From Dyella halodurans (GTDB lineage Bacteria; Pseudomonadota; Gammaproteobacteria; Xanthomonadales; Rhodanobacteraceae), in the NCBI RefSeq assembly GCF_026283925.1, contig NZ_JAPDPF010000009.1, positions 124,001 to 188,000 on the forward strand: DNA of 64,000 nucleotides, in the 5' to 3' direction. Below are positions 41,078 through 49,984 of this stretch, piece after piece (within the stretch, counting starts at the first letter, position 1; each line of letters starts with the position of its first letter). The notes under the pieces are model-generated. The model was not told where the DNA came from, made no database searches, and saw only the letters and a program-made list of their open reading frames with translations. A program made the position numbers and the translations under genes.

Positions 41078-41845
41078 TCAGGGCGCGTCAGGCCAAGGGG
41101 TCAGGATCTCGAACCCATCGTCGGTCACCGCAATGGTGTGCTCCCACTGCGCCGACAGCGAATGGTCCTTGGTGACCACCGTCCAGCCGTCCGGCAGCTG
41201 CTTGGTCTGCGGCTTGCCCGCATTGATCATCGGCTCGACCGTGAAGGTCATGCCCTTTTTCAACTCCAGGCCGGTGCTCGGACGCCCGTAGTGCAGCACC
41301 TGCGGCTCGTCGTGATAGACCTTGCCGATGCCATGGCCGCAATACTCGCGCACTACCGAGAATCCGGCCGCTTCGGCATGCTTCTGGATGGCGTGACCGA
41401 TGTCGCCGAGCGTCGCGCCCGGGCGCACGGCCTGGATGCCCTGCATCATCGCCTCGTAGGTGGTGTCGACCAGGCGCTTGGCCAGTACCGACGGCGTGCC
41501 GACGAAGTACATGCGGCTGGTATCGCCGTGCCAGCCATCCTTGATGACGGTGACATCGAGATTGATGATGTCGCCGTCCTTCAGCAGCTTGCCCGGGCTG
41601 GGAATGCCGTGGCAGATCACGTGGTTGACCGAGGTGCACAAGGTCTTCGGGAAGCCGTTGTAGCCGACGTTGGCGGGGGTCGCCTTCTGCACCTTGACGA
41701 TGTGCTCGTAGGCGAGCCGGTCCAGGTCTTCGGTGGTGACGCCAGGCTTGACGTGCTCCTTGAGCATGGCCAGCACTTCGGCGGCCAGCTGCCCGGCCAC
41801 GCGCATGCCCTGGATGTCTTCGGGGGTTTTCAATGTAACTGCCAT
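41078..41845 (-). CDS. map: Type I methionine aminopeptidase
   Basis: 255 residues. The five metal ligands are seen in order: Asp in INLDVTVIKDGWHGD (two Asp), His in REYCGHGIG, Glu in FTVEPMI and Glu in QWEHTIAV. It removes the initiator methionine from nascent proteins. The ATG at 41845 is preferred to an upstream in-frame ATG because similarity starts at once (VTLKTPEDIQGMR). It is divergent from rpsB, a standard arrangement in proteobacteria. Confidence 0.97.
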   Translation of the reverse strand: MAVTLKTPEDIQGMRVAGQLAAEVLAMLKEHVKPGVTTEDLDRLAYEHIVKVQKATPANVGYNGFPKTLCTSVNHVICHGIPSPGKLLKDGDIINLDVTVIKDGWHGDTSRMYFVGTPSVLAKRLVDTTYEAMMQGIQAVRPGATLGDIGHAIQKHAEAAGFSVVREYCGHGIGKVYHDEPQVLHYGRPSTGLELKKGMTFTVEPMINAGKPQTKQLPDGWTVVTKDHSLSAQWEHTIAVTDDGFEILTPWPDAP

Positions 41846-41900
41846 AGTTCCGCTCACATGGCGTCGAACCGGCCGCATTCAAGCGATGCATGCCGGCGAC

Positions 41901-41930
41901 TTGCCGCTACGCCGGCTTACCGGCTACAAT
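41901..41930 (+). promoter_or_regulatory. Sigma-70 promoter of rpsB
   Basis: TTGCCG (41901-41906) and TACAAT (41925-41930) are spaced by 18 bases, close to consensus. Transcription would start near 41937. Confidence 0.7.
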
Positions 41931-41936
41931 TTCGAA

Positions 41937-42187
41937 GTTTTGCTGACCCCATGTGCCCGTCTCTACGGTTCCCACATGACGTCGCAATGCGAGGGAGATT
42001 GTAACCGCGCTGCGGCGCAAGCTCCCAAGTCCTTGAATGGACTACCAAACGCCACACACGTGTCGGCACCGCCTTCGGGGTGCCTCGGTTCGCCTTTACA
42101 GACAACAGGCTACCGCGGTCGAAGTCGGGGATGCGTGGAGGTCCCAACCCCCGGGCTCTTCAAGCCCTTAGCAATTGGAGTTACACC
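41937..42187 (+). promoter_or_regulatory. Long 5' leader of rpsB
   Basis: From the predicted start site to the rpsB ATG there are about 250 untranslated bases, with several possible small stems (for example GGGCTCTTCAAGCCC just before the start region). The ribosome-binding site TTGGAG precedes the ATG. S2 is known to repress its own rpsB-tsf transcript in other gammaproteobacteria through a leader; whether this leader has that structure I cannot decide. No gene is supported in the 342 bases between map and rpsB. Confidence 0.45.
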
Positions 42188-43069
<882 letters not shown>

Positions 43070-43077
43070 GCCTGCCC

Positions 43078-43103
43078 CGCCCCGACCCTCATGGGTCGGG
43101 GCG
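43078..43103 (+). terminator. Strong hairpin between rpsB and tsf (attenuator-like)
   Basis: A perfect 11-bp stem CGCCCCGACCC / GGGTCGGGGCG with a TCAT loop, followed some 10 bases later by ATTTTTG. It lies in the 59-base gap between rpsB and tsf and may partly terminate, lowering EF-Ts relative to S2, or stabilise the upstream mRNA. Confidence 0.65.
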
Positions 43104-43128
43104 CATCAAAGATTTTTGAGGAACCCAG

Positions 43129-44007
43129 ATGACTGCCATTACCGCAAAACTGGTTAGCGAACTGCGTGAGCGTTCGGGCGCCGGCATGATGGATTGCAAG
43201 AAGGCGCTGGTCGAGAACAATGGCGACATCGAAGCCGCTGTCGAATACCTGCGCAAGACCGGCCTGGCCAAGGCCGACAAGAAGGCTGACCGCGTGGCCG
43301 CCGAAGGCCGCGTCGCCACCGCCCAGGCCAACGGCCAGGCCGTGCTGGTCGAAGTGAACAGCGAAACCGATTTCGTCGCCAAGGCGCCGAATTTCATTCA
43401 GTTCACCAACGAAGTGGCCGCAGCCGTGCTGGCTTCCGGCGCTGGCGACATTGACGCCGCCAAGGCCGCCGCCTTCCCGGGCGCCGACAACGTCGAGTCC
43501 GCCGCCAAGGCCCAGACCGCCACCATCGGCGAGAAGATCGAAGTGCGCCGCGTTGCCCGCATCGCGAACGATGGCCCCCTGGCCACCTACTCGCACGGCG
43601 GCAAGATTGGCGTGATCGTGGCGCTCAAGGGCGGCTCGGAAGAGCTGGCCAAGGGCATCGCCATGCACGTGGCAGCCATGAACCCGCCGCACATCAAGGC
43701 CGAGGACGTTCCGGCCGAGTTCATCGCGAAGGAAAAGGACATCGCGCTGAGCCAGATGACCGACAAGGACAAGGCCAAGCCGGCCGAGATCCTGGAAAAG
43801 ATCATCTCCGGCAAGATCAACAAGATCGTCTCGGAAGTGACCCTGGTCGGCCAGCCGTACGTGCTGGACACCAATGTCACCGTCGGCGACGCCCTCAAGA
43901 AGGAAGGCGCTGAGGTGGTTGCCGTGGCCCGTCTGGTCGTAGGCGAAGGCATCGAGAAGGTGCAGGAAGACTACCTGGCCGAAGTGGCGAAGGCGATGCA
44001 GGTCTAA
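43129..44007 (+). CDS. tsf: Elongation factor Ts
   Basis: 292 residues, normal. The N-terminal UBA-like domain has [20 protein letters not shown] and the EF-Tu-contacting [10 protein letters not shown] motif (residue about 80). EF-Ts catalyses GDP release from EF-Tu. The ATG follows a TGAGGA site. It is in its universal place after rpsB and ahead of pyrH, with a strong terminator after its stop. Confidence 0.98.
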   Translation: MTAITAKLVSELRERSGAGMMDCKKALVENNGDIEAAVEYLRKTGLAKADKKADRVAAEGRVATAQANGQAVLVEVNSETDFVAKAPNFIQFTNEVAAAVLASGAGDIDAAKAAAFPGADNVESAAKAQTATIGEKIEVRRVARIANDGPLATYSHGGKIGVIVALKGGSEELAKGIAMHVAAMNPPHIKAEDVPAEFIAKEKDIALSQMTDKDKAKPAEILEKIISGKINKIVSEVTLVGQPYVLDTNVTVGDALKKEGAEVVAVARLVVGEGIEKVQEDYLAEVAKAMQV

Positions 44008-44030
44008 GGACCTCGCCGTTGTCGGGCCCG

Positions 44031-44066
44031 GAAAAGCCGCGGGAAACCGCGGCTTTTCTGCTTTTT
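44031..44066 (+). terminator. Rho-independent terminator of rpsB-tsf
   Basis: A 12-bp stem GAAAAGCCGCGG / CCGCGGCTTTTC (44031-44042, 44047-44058) with a GAAA tetraloop, followed by TGCTTTTTG. A canonical terminator 24 bases after the tsf stop. Confidence 0.92.
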
Positions 44067-44176
44067 GAGAGCCGTTCCCGACCTACCCTCCCCACGCCGG
44101 ATGCCAGCCCACCTCCGGGGCGGACGCCGAGCTCGAACCAGGACCGGGCCACCCGCCCCGTGACGGCATAAAACTC

Positions 44177-44205
44177 TTACCCGTTCGCGTCGCTGTCGTT
44201 ACAAT
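44177..44205 (+). promoter_or_regulatory. Sigma-70 promoter of the pyrH operon
   Basis: TTACCC (44177-44182) and TACAAT (44200-44205), spacing 17 bases, placed 35 bases before the pyrH start. Good match; it would drive pyrH and possibly frr-uppS-cdsA-dxr-rseP. Confidence 0.65.
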
Positions 44206-44239
44206 GCGTGCGTTTTGCCCCACACAATCCGGAGACCCC

Positions 44240-44962
44240 ATGAGCGCTCAGCTTAACTATCGTCGTATCCTGCTCAAGCTCTCCGGTGAAGCCCTGATGG
44301 GCGAGGCCGACTACGGCATCGACCCGAAAGTGATCGGCCGCCTCGCCGACGAAATCATCGAAGTACAGAAGGCGGGCATCCAGATCGGCGTGGTCATCGG
44401 CGGCGGCAATATTTTCCGCGGCGCCGGCCTCGCCGCGGCCGGCATGGATCGCGTCACCGGCGACCACATGGGCATGCTGGCCACGGTGATGAATGCGCTG
44501 GCCATGCAGGACGCGATCGAGCGCCGCGGTGGCTTCGCCCGCGTGATGAGCGCGATCCCGATCCACGACGTCGCCGAGGACTACATCCGTCGTCGCGCGA
44601 TCCGCCATATCGAGAAGGGTCGCATCGTGCTGTTCGCCGCCGGCACCGGCAACCCGTTCTTCACCACGGACTCGGCTGCCGCACTGCGCGCGGTGGAAGT
44701 GGGCGCGAACCTGCTGCTCAAGGCGACCAAGGTCGATGGCGTCTACACCGCCGACCCCGCACGTCACGCCGACGCCACCCGCTACGACCATCTCACCTAC
44801 GACCAGGTCATCGAACGCAAGCTGGCGGTGATGGATACCGCAGCCATCGCCCTGTGCCGCGACCACGGCATGCCGCTGCGCATCTACGACATGACGGTCG
44901 CCGGCAGCCTCATGCGCATCATGCGCGGCGAGGCCATCGGCACGCTCGTTTCCGAGGACTGA
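44240..44962 (+). CDS. pyrH: UMP kinase
   Basis: 240 residues, amino-acid kinase family. Motifs: [13 protein letters not shown] at the N-terminus, [10 protein letters not shown] for phosphate binding, [19 protein letters not shown] for UMP and [13 protein letters not shown] near the ATP site. It phosphorylates UMP to UDP and is essential. The ATG at 44240 has GGAG eight bases upstream. It is followed by frr after about 100 bases, the usual order. Confidence 0.98.
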   Translation: MSAQLNYRRILLKLSGEALMGEADYGIDPKVIGRLADEIIEVQKAGIQIGVVIGGGNIFRGAGLAAAGMDRVTGDHMGMLATVMNALAMQDAIERRGGFARVMSAIPIHDVAEDYIRRRAIRHIEKGRIVLFAAGTGNPFFTTDSAAALRAVEVGANLLLKATKVDGVYTADPARHADATRYDHLTYDQVIERKLAVMDTAAIALCRDHGMPLRIYDMTVAGSLMRIMRGEAIGTLVSED

Positions 44963-45063
44963 TCCACGCGGCTCCGGCCTGACCCGGAGCCGTTCCACCG
45001 CGGCTTCCGGGCCGACCCTGCCTGCTATACTCGCGGGCTTGCACGCTATACCGGGTGACTTCC

Positions 45064-45621
45064 ATGCTTAACGACATCAAGAACGATGCCCAGACCCGCA
45101 TGGGCAAGAGCATCGACTCGCTCAAGCACGACCTGACTCGCCTGCGCACCGGCCGCGCCAGTACGGCGCTGGTGGAGGGCATCAAGGTGCCCTACTACGG
45201 CTCGGACATGCCGCTGAATCAGGTCGCCACGATTGCGCTGGGTGACTCGCGCTCCATCATCATCACCCCGTTCGAGAAGAGCCTGATCGGGCCGATCGAA
45301 AAAGCCATCATGGCTTCGGATGTCGGCATCACGCCGACCACCGCTGGCGTGGTCATTCGCCTGAACATGCCGCCGCTGACGGAAGAGCGCCGCAAGGAGC
45401 TCGCCAAGCACGTGGCGCACGAGGGCGAGAATGCGAAGGTTGCGATCCGCAATGTGCGTCGCGATGCCCTGCAGCAGGTCAAGGATCTGCTCAAGGAAAA
45501 GCAGATCACCGAAGACGAAGAGCGCAAGGCCGAGGACGAGATCCAGAAGCTGACCGACCGCTTCGTCAAGGATGTCGACAGCGTCGTGAAGCACAAGGAA
45601 GAGGAGCTGATGGCGCTCTGA
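45064..45621 (+). CDS. frr: Ribosome recycling factor
   Basis: 185 residues, exactly the typical length. The family signatures SIDSLKHDLTRLRTGRAST and PLTEERRKELAKHV and the long coiled coil are present. With EF-G it splits post-termination ribosomes. The ATG at 45064 is preferred to a GTG three codons upstream. A TATACT-like -10 element near 45026 suggests an additional promoter. uppS starts 18 bases after the stop. Confidence 0.98.
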   Translation: MLNDIKNDAQTRMGKSIDSLKHDLTRLRTGRASTALVEGIKVPYYGSDMPLNQVATIALGDSRSIIITPFEKSLIGPIEKAIMASDVGITPTTAGVVIRLNMPPLTEERRKELAKHVAHEGENAKVAIRNVRRDALQQVKDLLKEKQITEDEERKAEDEIQKLTDRFVKDVDSVVKHKEEELMAL

Positions 45622-45639
45622 GCGCCATTGCCCTGCACT

Positions 45640-46380
45640 ATGACCAGCAGCGCCGATCCTGCGCGAATACCGCGCCACATCGCCATCGTGATGGATGGCA
45701 ACGGCCGCTGGGCGAAGCTCCGCCACCGGCCACGCACTTTTGGCCATAACGCTGGACGCAAGGCGGTCCGTGACGTGGTCGAGGGCTGCCTGCGCCAGGG
45801 TGTCAAGGTACTTACGCTGTTCGCTTTCTCCAGCGAGAACTGGCAGCGTCCGCAGGAAGAGGTCGGCGCGCTGATGGAGCTGTTCCTGCGCGCGCTGGAC
45901 AAGGAAGTGGACGAACTGCACAGCAACGAGGTGCGCCTGCGTTTCGTCGGCGACCTCAGCGCGTTCGACAACGGCATGCGCCAGCGCATGACCGCCGCCA
46001 TGGCGCGAACGGCCGGCAATGATGCGCTGCATCTGAATGTGGCGATGAACTACGGCGGCCGCTGGGACATCGTGCAGGCCGCACGCAAGGCGGCCGAGTC
46101 GGTGGCGCGCGGCGAACTGCGTGCGGAAGAGATCGACGAGGCCCTGCTCGGCCACTGGATGAGCCTGGCCGACCTGCCACCGCTCGATCTGTTCATCCGC
46201 ACCGGCGGCGAATGCCGCGTCAGCAATTTCTTATTGTGGCAACTGGCTTACGCTGAGCTACATTTCACCGATACCCTCTGGCCCGACTTCGACCAGGCTT
46301 GCCTGCGCAGCGCCATCGAGGACTATGCACGCCGTGAACGCCGCTTCGGCCGTACCGGCGAGCAAGTTGCCCAGCGATAA
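45640..46380 (+). CDS. uppS: Undecaprenyl diphosphate synthase
   Basis: 246 residues. Cis-prenyltransferase motifs: IAIVMDGNGRWAK with the catalytic Asp, FAFSSENWQRP, and RTGGECRVSNFLLWQLAYAEL near the end. It makes the C55 lipid carrier for peptidoglycan and O-antigen. The ATG at 45640 is chosen; an in-frame TTG at 45628 would add four residues. The ribosome-binding site is weak, suggesting coupling with frr. cdsA follows after 13 bases. Confidence 0.96.
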   Translation: MTSSADPARIPRHIAIVMDGNGRWAKLRHRPRTFGHNAGRKAVRDVVEGCLRQGVKVLTLFAFSSENWQRPQEEVGALMELFLRALDKEVDELHSNEVRLRFVGDLSAFDNGMRQRMTAAMARTAGNDALHLNVAMNYGGRWDIVQAARKAAESVARGELRAEEIDEALLGHWMSLADLPPLDLFIRTGGECRVSNFLLWQLAYAELHFTDTLWPDFDQACLRSAIEDYARRERRFGRTGEQVAQR

Positions 46381-46393
46381 CCCAAGGACCCAC

Positions 46394-47212
46394 ATGCTGC
46401 TCCAGCGCACCCTTACCGCACTGCTGCTCGCTCCGTTGGTGATCCTGCTGATCCTGCTGGCGCCGAATGGGTTGTTTGCTCCCATTGTCGCCATCGCCTT
46501 TCTCGCCGCCATGTGGGAATGGACCAGCCTTTCCGGCTTTCAGGACACCACCCTGCGTGGCGCGCTGGTCGCGCTTACCGCCGTGCTGCTGGCCCTGTGC
46601 TGGTGGGTGCGCGATAGCGCCTGGTGGCCGCTGCTGATCGGTGTAGGCGTCGCGTGGTGGGTGCTGACGGGCCAATGGTTGCGTCACTTTGCCTTCGCTG
46701 CCGCGCCGACCCGCGAAAACCGTCTGATCAAGCTGGGCGCTGGACTGCTGGTGATCGTGCCGGCATGGGTGGCGGTGGTATCCGTGCACGGCTCGGGCGA
46801 CCGCGGCCAGTGGTGGACCCTGCTCGCCCTGTTCATCGTCTGGGCCGCGGACATCGGCGCCTATTTCAGCGGCCGCCAGTTTGGCCGGCGCAAGCTCGCG
46901 CCCACCATCAGCCCTGGCAAGACCTGGGCTGGCGCCTATGGCGCCCTGGTGGCCGGCGCCCTGGTCGCGCTGGGTGGCGGCTTGCTGCTGGGCCTGCATG
47001 ACGGCAAGCTGGCCGGCCTGCTGGTGCTGTCGGTGATTACCGTGGTCGCATCGATCGTCGGCGACCTGCTGGAAAGCCTGATGAAGCGGCATGCCGCGGT
47101 GAAGGACTCCGGCAGCCTGTTCCCCGGCCACGGGGGCCTGCTGGACCGCCTCGACAGCGTGTTCGCGGCCATGCCCGTGTTCGCGGCCGGCATGCTCCTG
47201 CTGAGCCTATGA
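46394..47212 (+). CDS. cdsA: Phosphatidate cytidylyltransferase
   Basis: 272 residues, about eight membrane helices. The CDS signature near the C-terminus is complete: [13 protein letters not shown]...[13 protein letters not shown]. It makes CDP-diacylglycerol from CTP and phosphatidate in the inner membrane. The ATG at 46394 follows AAGGA; upstream in-frame codons fall inside uppS. The stop overlaps the dxr start (ATGA). Confidence 0.96.
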   Translation: MLLQRTLTALLLAPLVILLILLAPNGLFAPIVAIAFLAAMWEWTSLSGFQDTTLRGALVALTAVLLALCWWVRDSAWWPLLIGVGVAWWVLTGQWLRHFAFAAAPTRENRLIKLGAGLLVIVPAWVAVVSVHGSGDRGQWWTLLALFIVWAADIGAYFSGRQFGRRKLAPTISPGKTWAGAYGALVAGALVALGGGLLLGLHDGKLAGLLVLSVITVVASIVGDLLESLMKRHAAVKDSGSLFPGHGGLLDRLDSVFAAMPVFAAGMLLLSL

Positions 47213-48399
47213 ACGCCTCCGTTTTGCGCAAGGTCGCCGTGCTTGGTGCCACCGGCTCGATCGGCGGCAGCACGCTCGACGTGATCGCCCGCCATCCGGA
47301 GCGCTTCCGCGCCAGCGTGCTTACGGCGCACAGCAATGTCGCGGAGCTGGCGGAGCTATGCGCCCGGCACCAGCCCGACCTGGCCGTGATCGCCGACCCT
47401 GCCCTGGAGGGCGAGCTGGCGCGTCGCCTGGCCGCGTCCGGGGTGCGCTGTGAGATTGCCAGCGGCCACGACGCCATCACGGCGGCCGCGTCGGGCACGC
47501 TGTGCGATACCGTAGTCGCCGCCATCGTCGGCGCCGCCGGCCTCGACTCGACCCTTGCGGCCGCACGGACCGGCAAGCGCCTGCTGCTGGCCAACAAGGA
47601 ATCCATCGTGATGGCAGGGCCGCTGCTGCTGGAGGCGCTGGCCGCCGGTGGCGGTGAGCTGATTCCGGTCGATTCCGAGCACAACGCGATCTTTCAGTGC
47701 CTGCCTGGCGGCCGCCCCGAGCTGGCGCGCAGCGGCGTGCGGCGCCTGATCCTCACCGCTTCGGGCGGACCGTTCCGCGGCCGCACGCGCGCCGAACTGG
47801 CCGGGGTCACGCCGGAGCAGGCCTGCAAACACCCCAACTGGGTCATGGGCCGCAAGATTTCAGTCGATTCGGCCACCTTGATGAACAAGGGTCTCGAAGT
47901 CATCGAGGCGCATCACCTGTTTGGCGCCCCGGCTGAGGCCATCGAGGTGCTGGTGCACCCCCAGAGCCTGGTGCATTCGCTGGTCGATTACGTCGATGGC
48001 TCGGTGCTTGCGCAACTGGGCAACCCGGATATGCGCACCGCCATCGCCCATGCACTGGCCTGGCCGGAGCGCATCAGCGCGGGCGTGCCCGCGCTAGACC
48101 TCGCCTCCTGCGCACCGCTGGCGTTCGAGCAGCCCGACCTGGCCACCTTCCGTTGCCTCGCGCTGGCCTTTCAGGCGCTGCGCGCCGGCGGTGACGCACC
48201 GGCCATCCTCAACGCCGCGAACGAGGTGGCGGTCGAGGCCTTCCTGGCCGGCGGCCTGCCCTTCCTGGCGATCGCCGATCTGGTCGAGAGTGTCCTTACG
48301 GAACTGCCGGCCGAACCCGTGGTCGATCTCCAGTCTCTGAATGAACGCGACCGGACGGCCCGTGAAGCCGCCCGACGCATTCTCCGCAACCTGTGCTGA
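47209..48399 (+). CDS. dxr: 1-deoxy-D-xylulose 5-phosphate reductoisomerase
   Basis: 396 residues. The NADPH site [16 protein letters not shown] is at the N-terminus; catalytic segments [29 protein letters not shown] (metal ligands Asp and Glu) and LTASGGPFR with [18 protein letters not shown] are all intact. It makes MEP, the committed step of non-mevalonate isoprenoid synthesis, which supplies uppS. It overlaps cdsA by four bases and is followed by rseP after 22 bases. Confidence 0.97.
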   Translation: MNASVLRKVAVLGATGSIGGSTLDVIARHPERFRASVLTAHSNVAELAELCARHQPDLAVIADPALEGELARRLAASGVRCEIASGHDAITAAASGTLCDTVVAAIVGAAGLDSTLAAARTGKRLLLANKESIVMAGPLLLEALAAGGGELIPVDSEHNAIFQCLPGGRPELARSGVRRLILTASGGPFRGRTRAELAGVTPEQACKHPNWVMGRKISVDSATLMNKGLEVIEAHHLFGAPAEAIEVLVHPQSLVHSLVDYVDGSVLAQLGNPDMRTAIAHALAWPERISAGVPALDLASCAPLAFEQPDLATFRCLALAFQALRAGGDAPAILNAANEVAVEAFLAGGLPFLAIADLVESVLTELPAEPVVDLQSLNERDRTAREAARRILRNLC

Positions 48400-48421
48400 C
48401 AAGCCTGATAAGCTCTTACTG

Positions 48422-49768
48422 ATGAATCCTTTCTTTGGCTCGGTGTTCTGGTTACTGGTCACGCTCGGCGTGCTGGTCACCTTTCACGAATTTGGCCACT
48501 ACTGGGTAGCACGGCGCTGTGGCGTCAAGGTGCTGCGTTTCTCCGTGGGCTTCGGCAAGGCAATCTGGAAGCGCATCGGCCGCGACGGCACTGAGTATCA
48601 GGTGGCCATGATCCCGCTGGGCGGCTACGTGAAGATGCTCGACGCGCGCGAAGGTGACGTCGATCCCGCCCTGGCTGGCCAGGAATTCACCAGCAAGCCG
48701 GTGTGGCAGCGCATCGCCATCGTCGCCGCGGGCCCGGGCTTCAATCTGATCTTCACCGTGGTCGCGTTCTGGTTCATGTTCATGCTGGGCAAGCCCGACA
48801 TGGCACCCGTCGTCACGGCCGCGCCGCAGAGCCTGGCGGCCGAAGCCGGGATTCGCGCGGGCGACCGCATCCTGAGCGTGGACGGCAAGCCGGTGGCGAC
48901 CTGGAGCGACTCCATGGATGCCGTGGCCAACGGCATGCTCGGTCGCGACCCGTTGCCGCTGCAGGTGCGAGGCGCGGATGGCTCGGTGCGCCAGCTGGTG
49001 CTTCCGCTCAACCAGCTGCCCGCGGGTGAGGATATCGGCCAATACCTGGACAAGCTGGGCCTGAAACTGGCGCCTTTGCCGCCCGTGGCCGCCACGGTTT
49101 TGCCGGGCAAGCCGGCCGAGCAGGCGGGCATGCAGGGGGGCGACCGGATCCTCAGCATCAATGGACACGCCGTCGCGGGCTACGAGGACTTCCAGGAGCT
49201 GATTCCGCAGGAAGCGGCCAAGTCGCCGACCTTGAACGTGCTGGTCGAGCGCGCCGGCAAGACCCTGCCGCTGTCGATCACGGCACGCATGGAGTCGCTG
49301 GAAGGCCATCCCCCCAAATGGGTGATCGGCGTGTCTTCGCTTGAACGGGAGCAGGCCGTGCTCCGCTATGGGCCGCTGAAGGCCATGGGCGCTTCGCTGC
49401 AGACCACCTGGAGCAGCACGGCCGCCACCTTCAACATGATCGGCAAGATGCTGACCGGCCAGGCCTCGACCAAGAACCTGTCCGGGGTGATCGGCATCGC
49501 CCAGGTCGCGAACGCATCGGCAAGCATGGGGGCCGGCTGGTTCCTGAGCTTCCTGGCCATGGTGTCGCTAAGTCTTGCGATTCTCAACCTGCTGCCGATC
49601 CCCGTCTTGGACGGCGGTTACCTGCTGTATTACCTTATTGAGTTGGTCAAGGGCAGCCCTGTCAGTGAGCGTGTGATGATGGCCGGCCAATATGTCGGCC
49701 TGGTCCTGCTATTCACGTTAATGGGGTTGGCCTTCTACAACGACATCCATCGCATCCTGCCCTCGTGA
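48422..49768 (+). CDS. rseP: Site-2 intramembrane zinc protease RseP
   Basis: 448 residues. HEFGH at residues 22-26 in the first helix and IPVLDGG near the C-terminus supply the zinc ligands, and two PDZ domains lie between (about 120-200 and 220-300, each with AGIRAGDRILSVDG or AGMQGGDRILSING). It cuts anti-sigma factors and signal peptides within the membrane, activating the sigma-E response. The ATG at 48422 is chosen because similarity begins there. bamA follows after 216 bases. Confidence 0.97.
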   Translation: MNPFFGSVFWLLVTLGVLVTFHEFGHYWVARRCGVKVLRFSVGFGKAIWKRIGRDGTEYQVAMIPLGGYVKMLDAREGDVDPALAGQEFTSKPVWQRIAIVAAGPGFNLIFTVVAFWFMFMLGKPDMAPVVTAAPQSLAAEAGIRAGDRILSVDGKPVATWSDSMDAVANGMLGRDPLPLQVRGADGSVRQLVLPLNQLPAGEDIGQYLDKLGLKLAPLPPVAATVLPGKPAEQAGMQGGDRILSINGHAVAGYEDFQELIPQEAAKSPTLNVLVERAGKTLPLSITARMESLEGHPPKWVIGVSSLEREQAVLRYGPLKAMGASLQTTWSSTAATFNMIGKMLTGQASTKNLSGVIGIAQVANASASMGAGWFLSFLAMVSLSLAILNLLPIPVLDGGYLLYYLIELVKGSPVSERVMMAGQYVGLVLLFTLMGLAFYNDIHRILPS

Positions 49769-49984
49769 CGCGCTCGGCTAGTGGCAAAAGCCGTGCAGTG
49801 CCCGCGGGTGATGGCGTGCCGACGTTTCGCGCTTCCACGTGCGCGACTCAACGGCATCGCGGTGGTTTACCCGGCGCATCTGGGGAAGATGCGAGCACCC
49901 TTTCAAGGCTGGGTTTTACCCGGCTTCACGCATTGATCGGGGCGGTCTTGGCCGCCTCATCGGAATAAACCAACGGAATCGACG

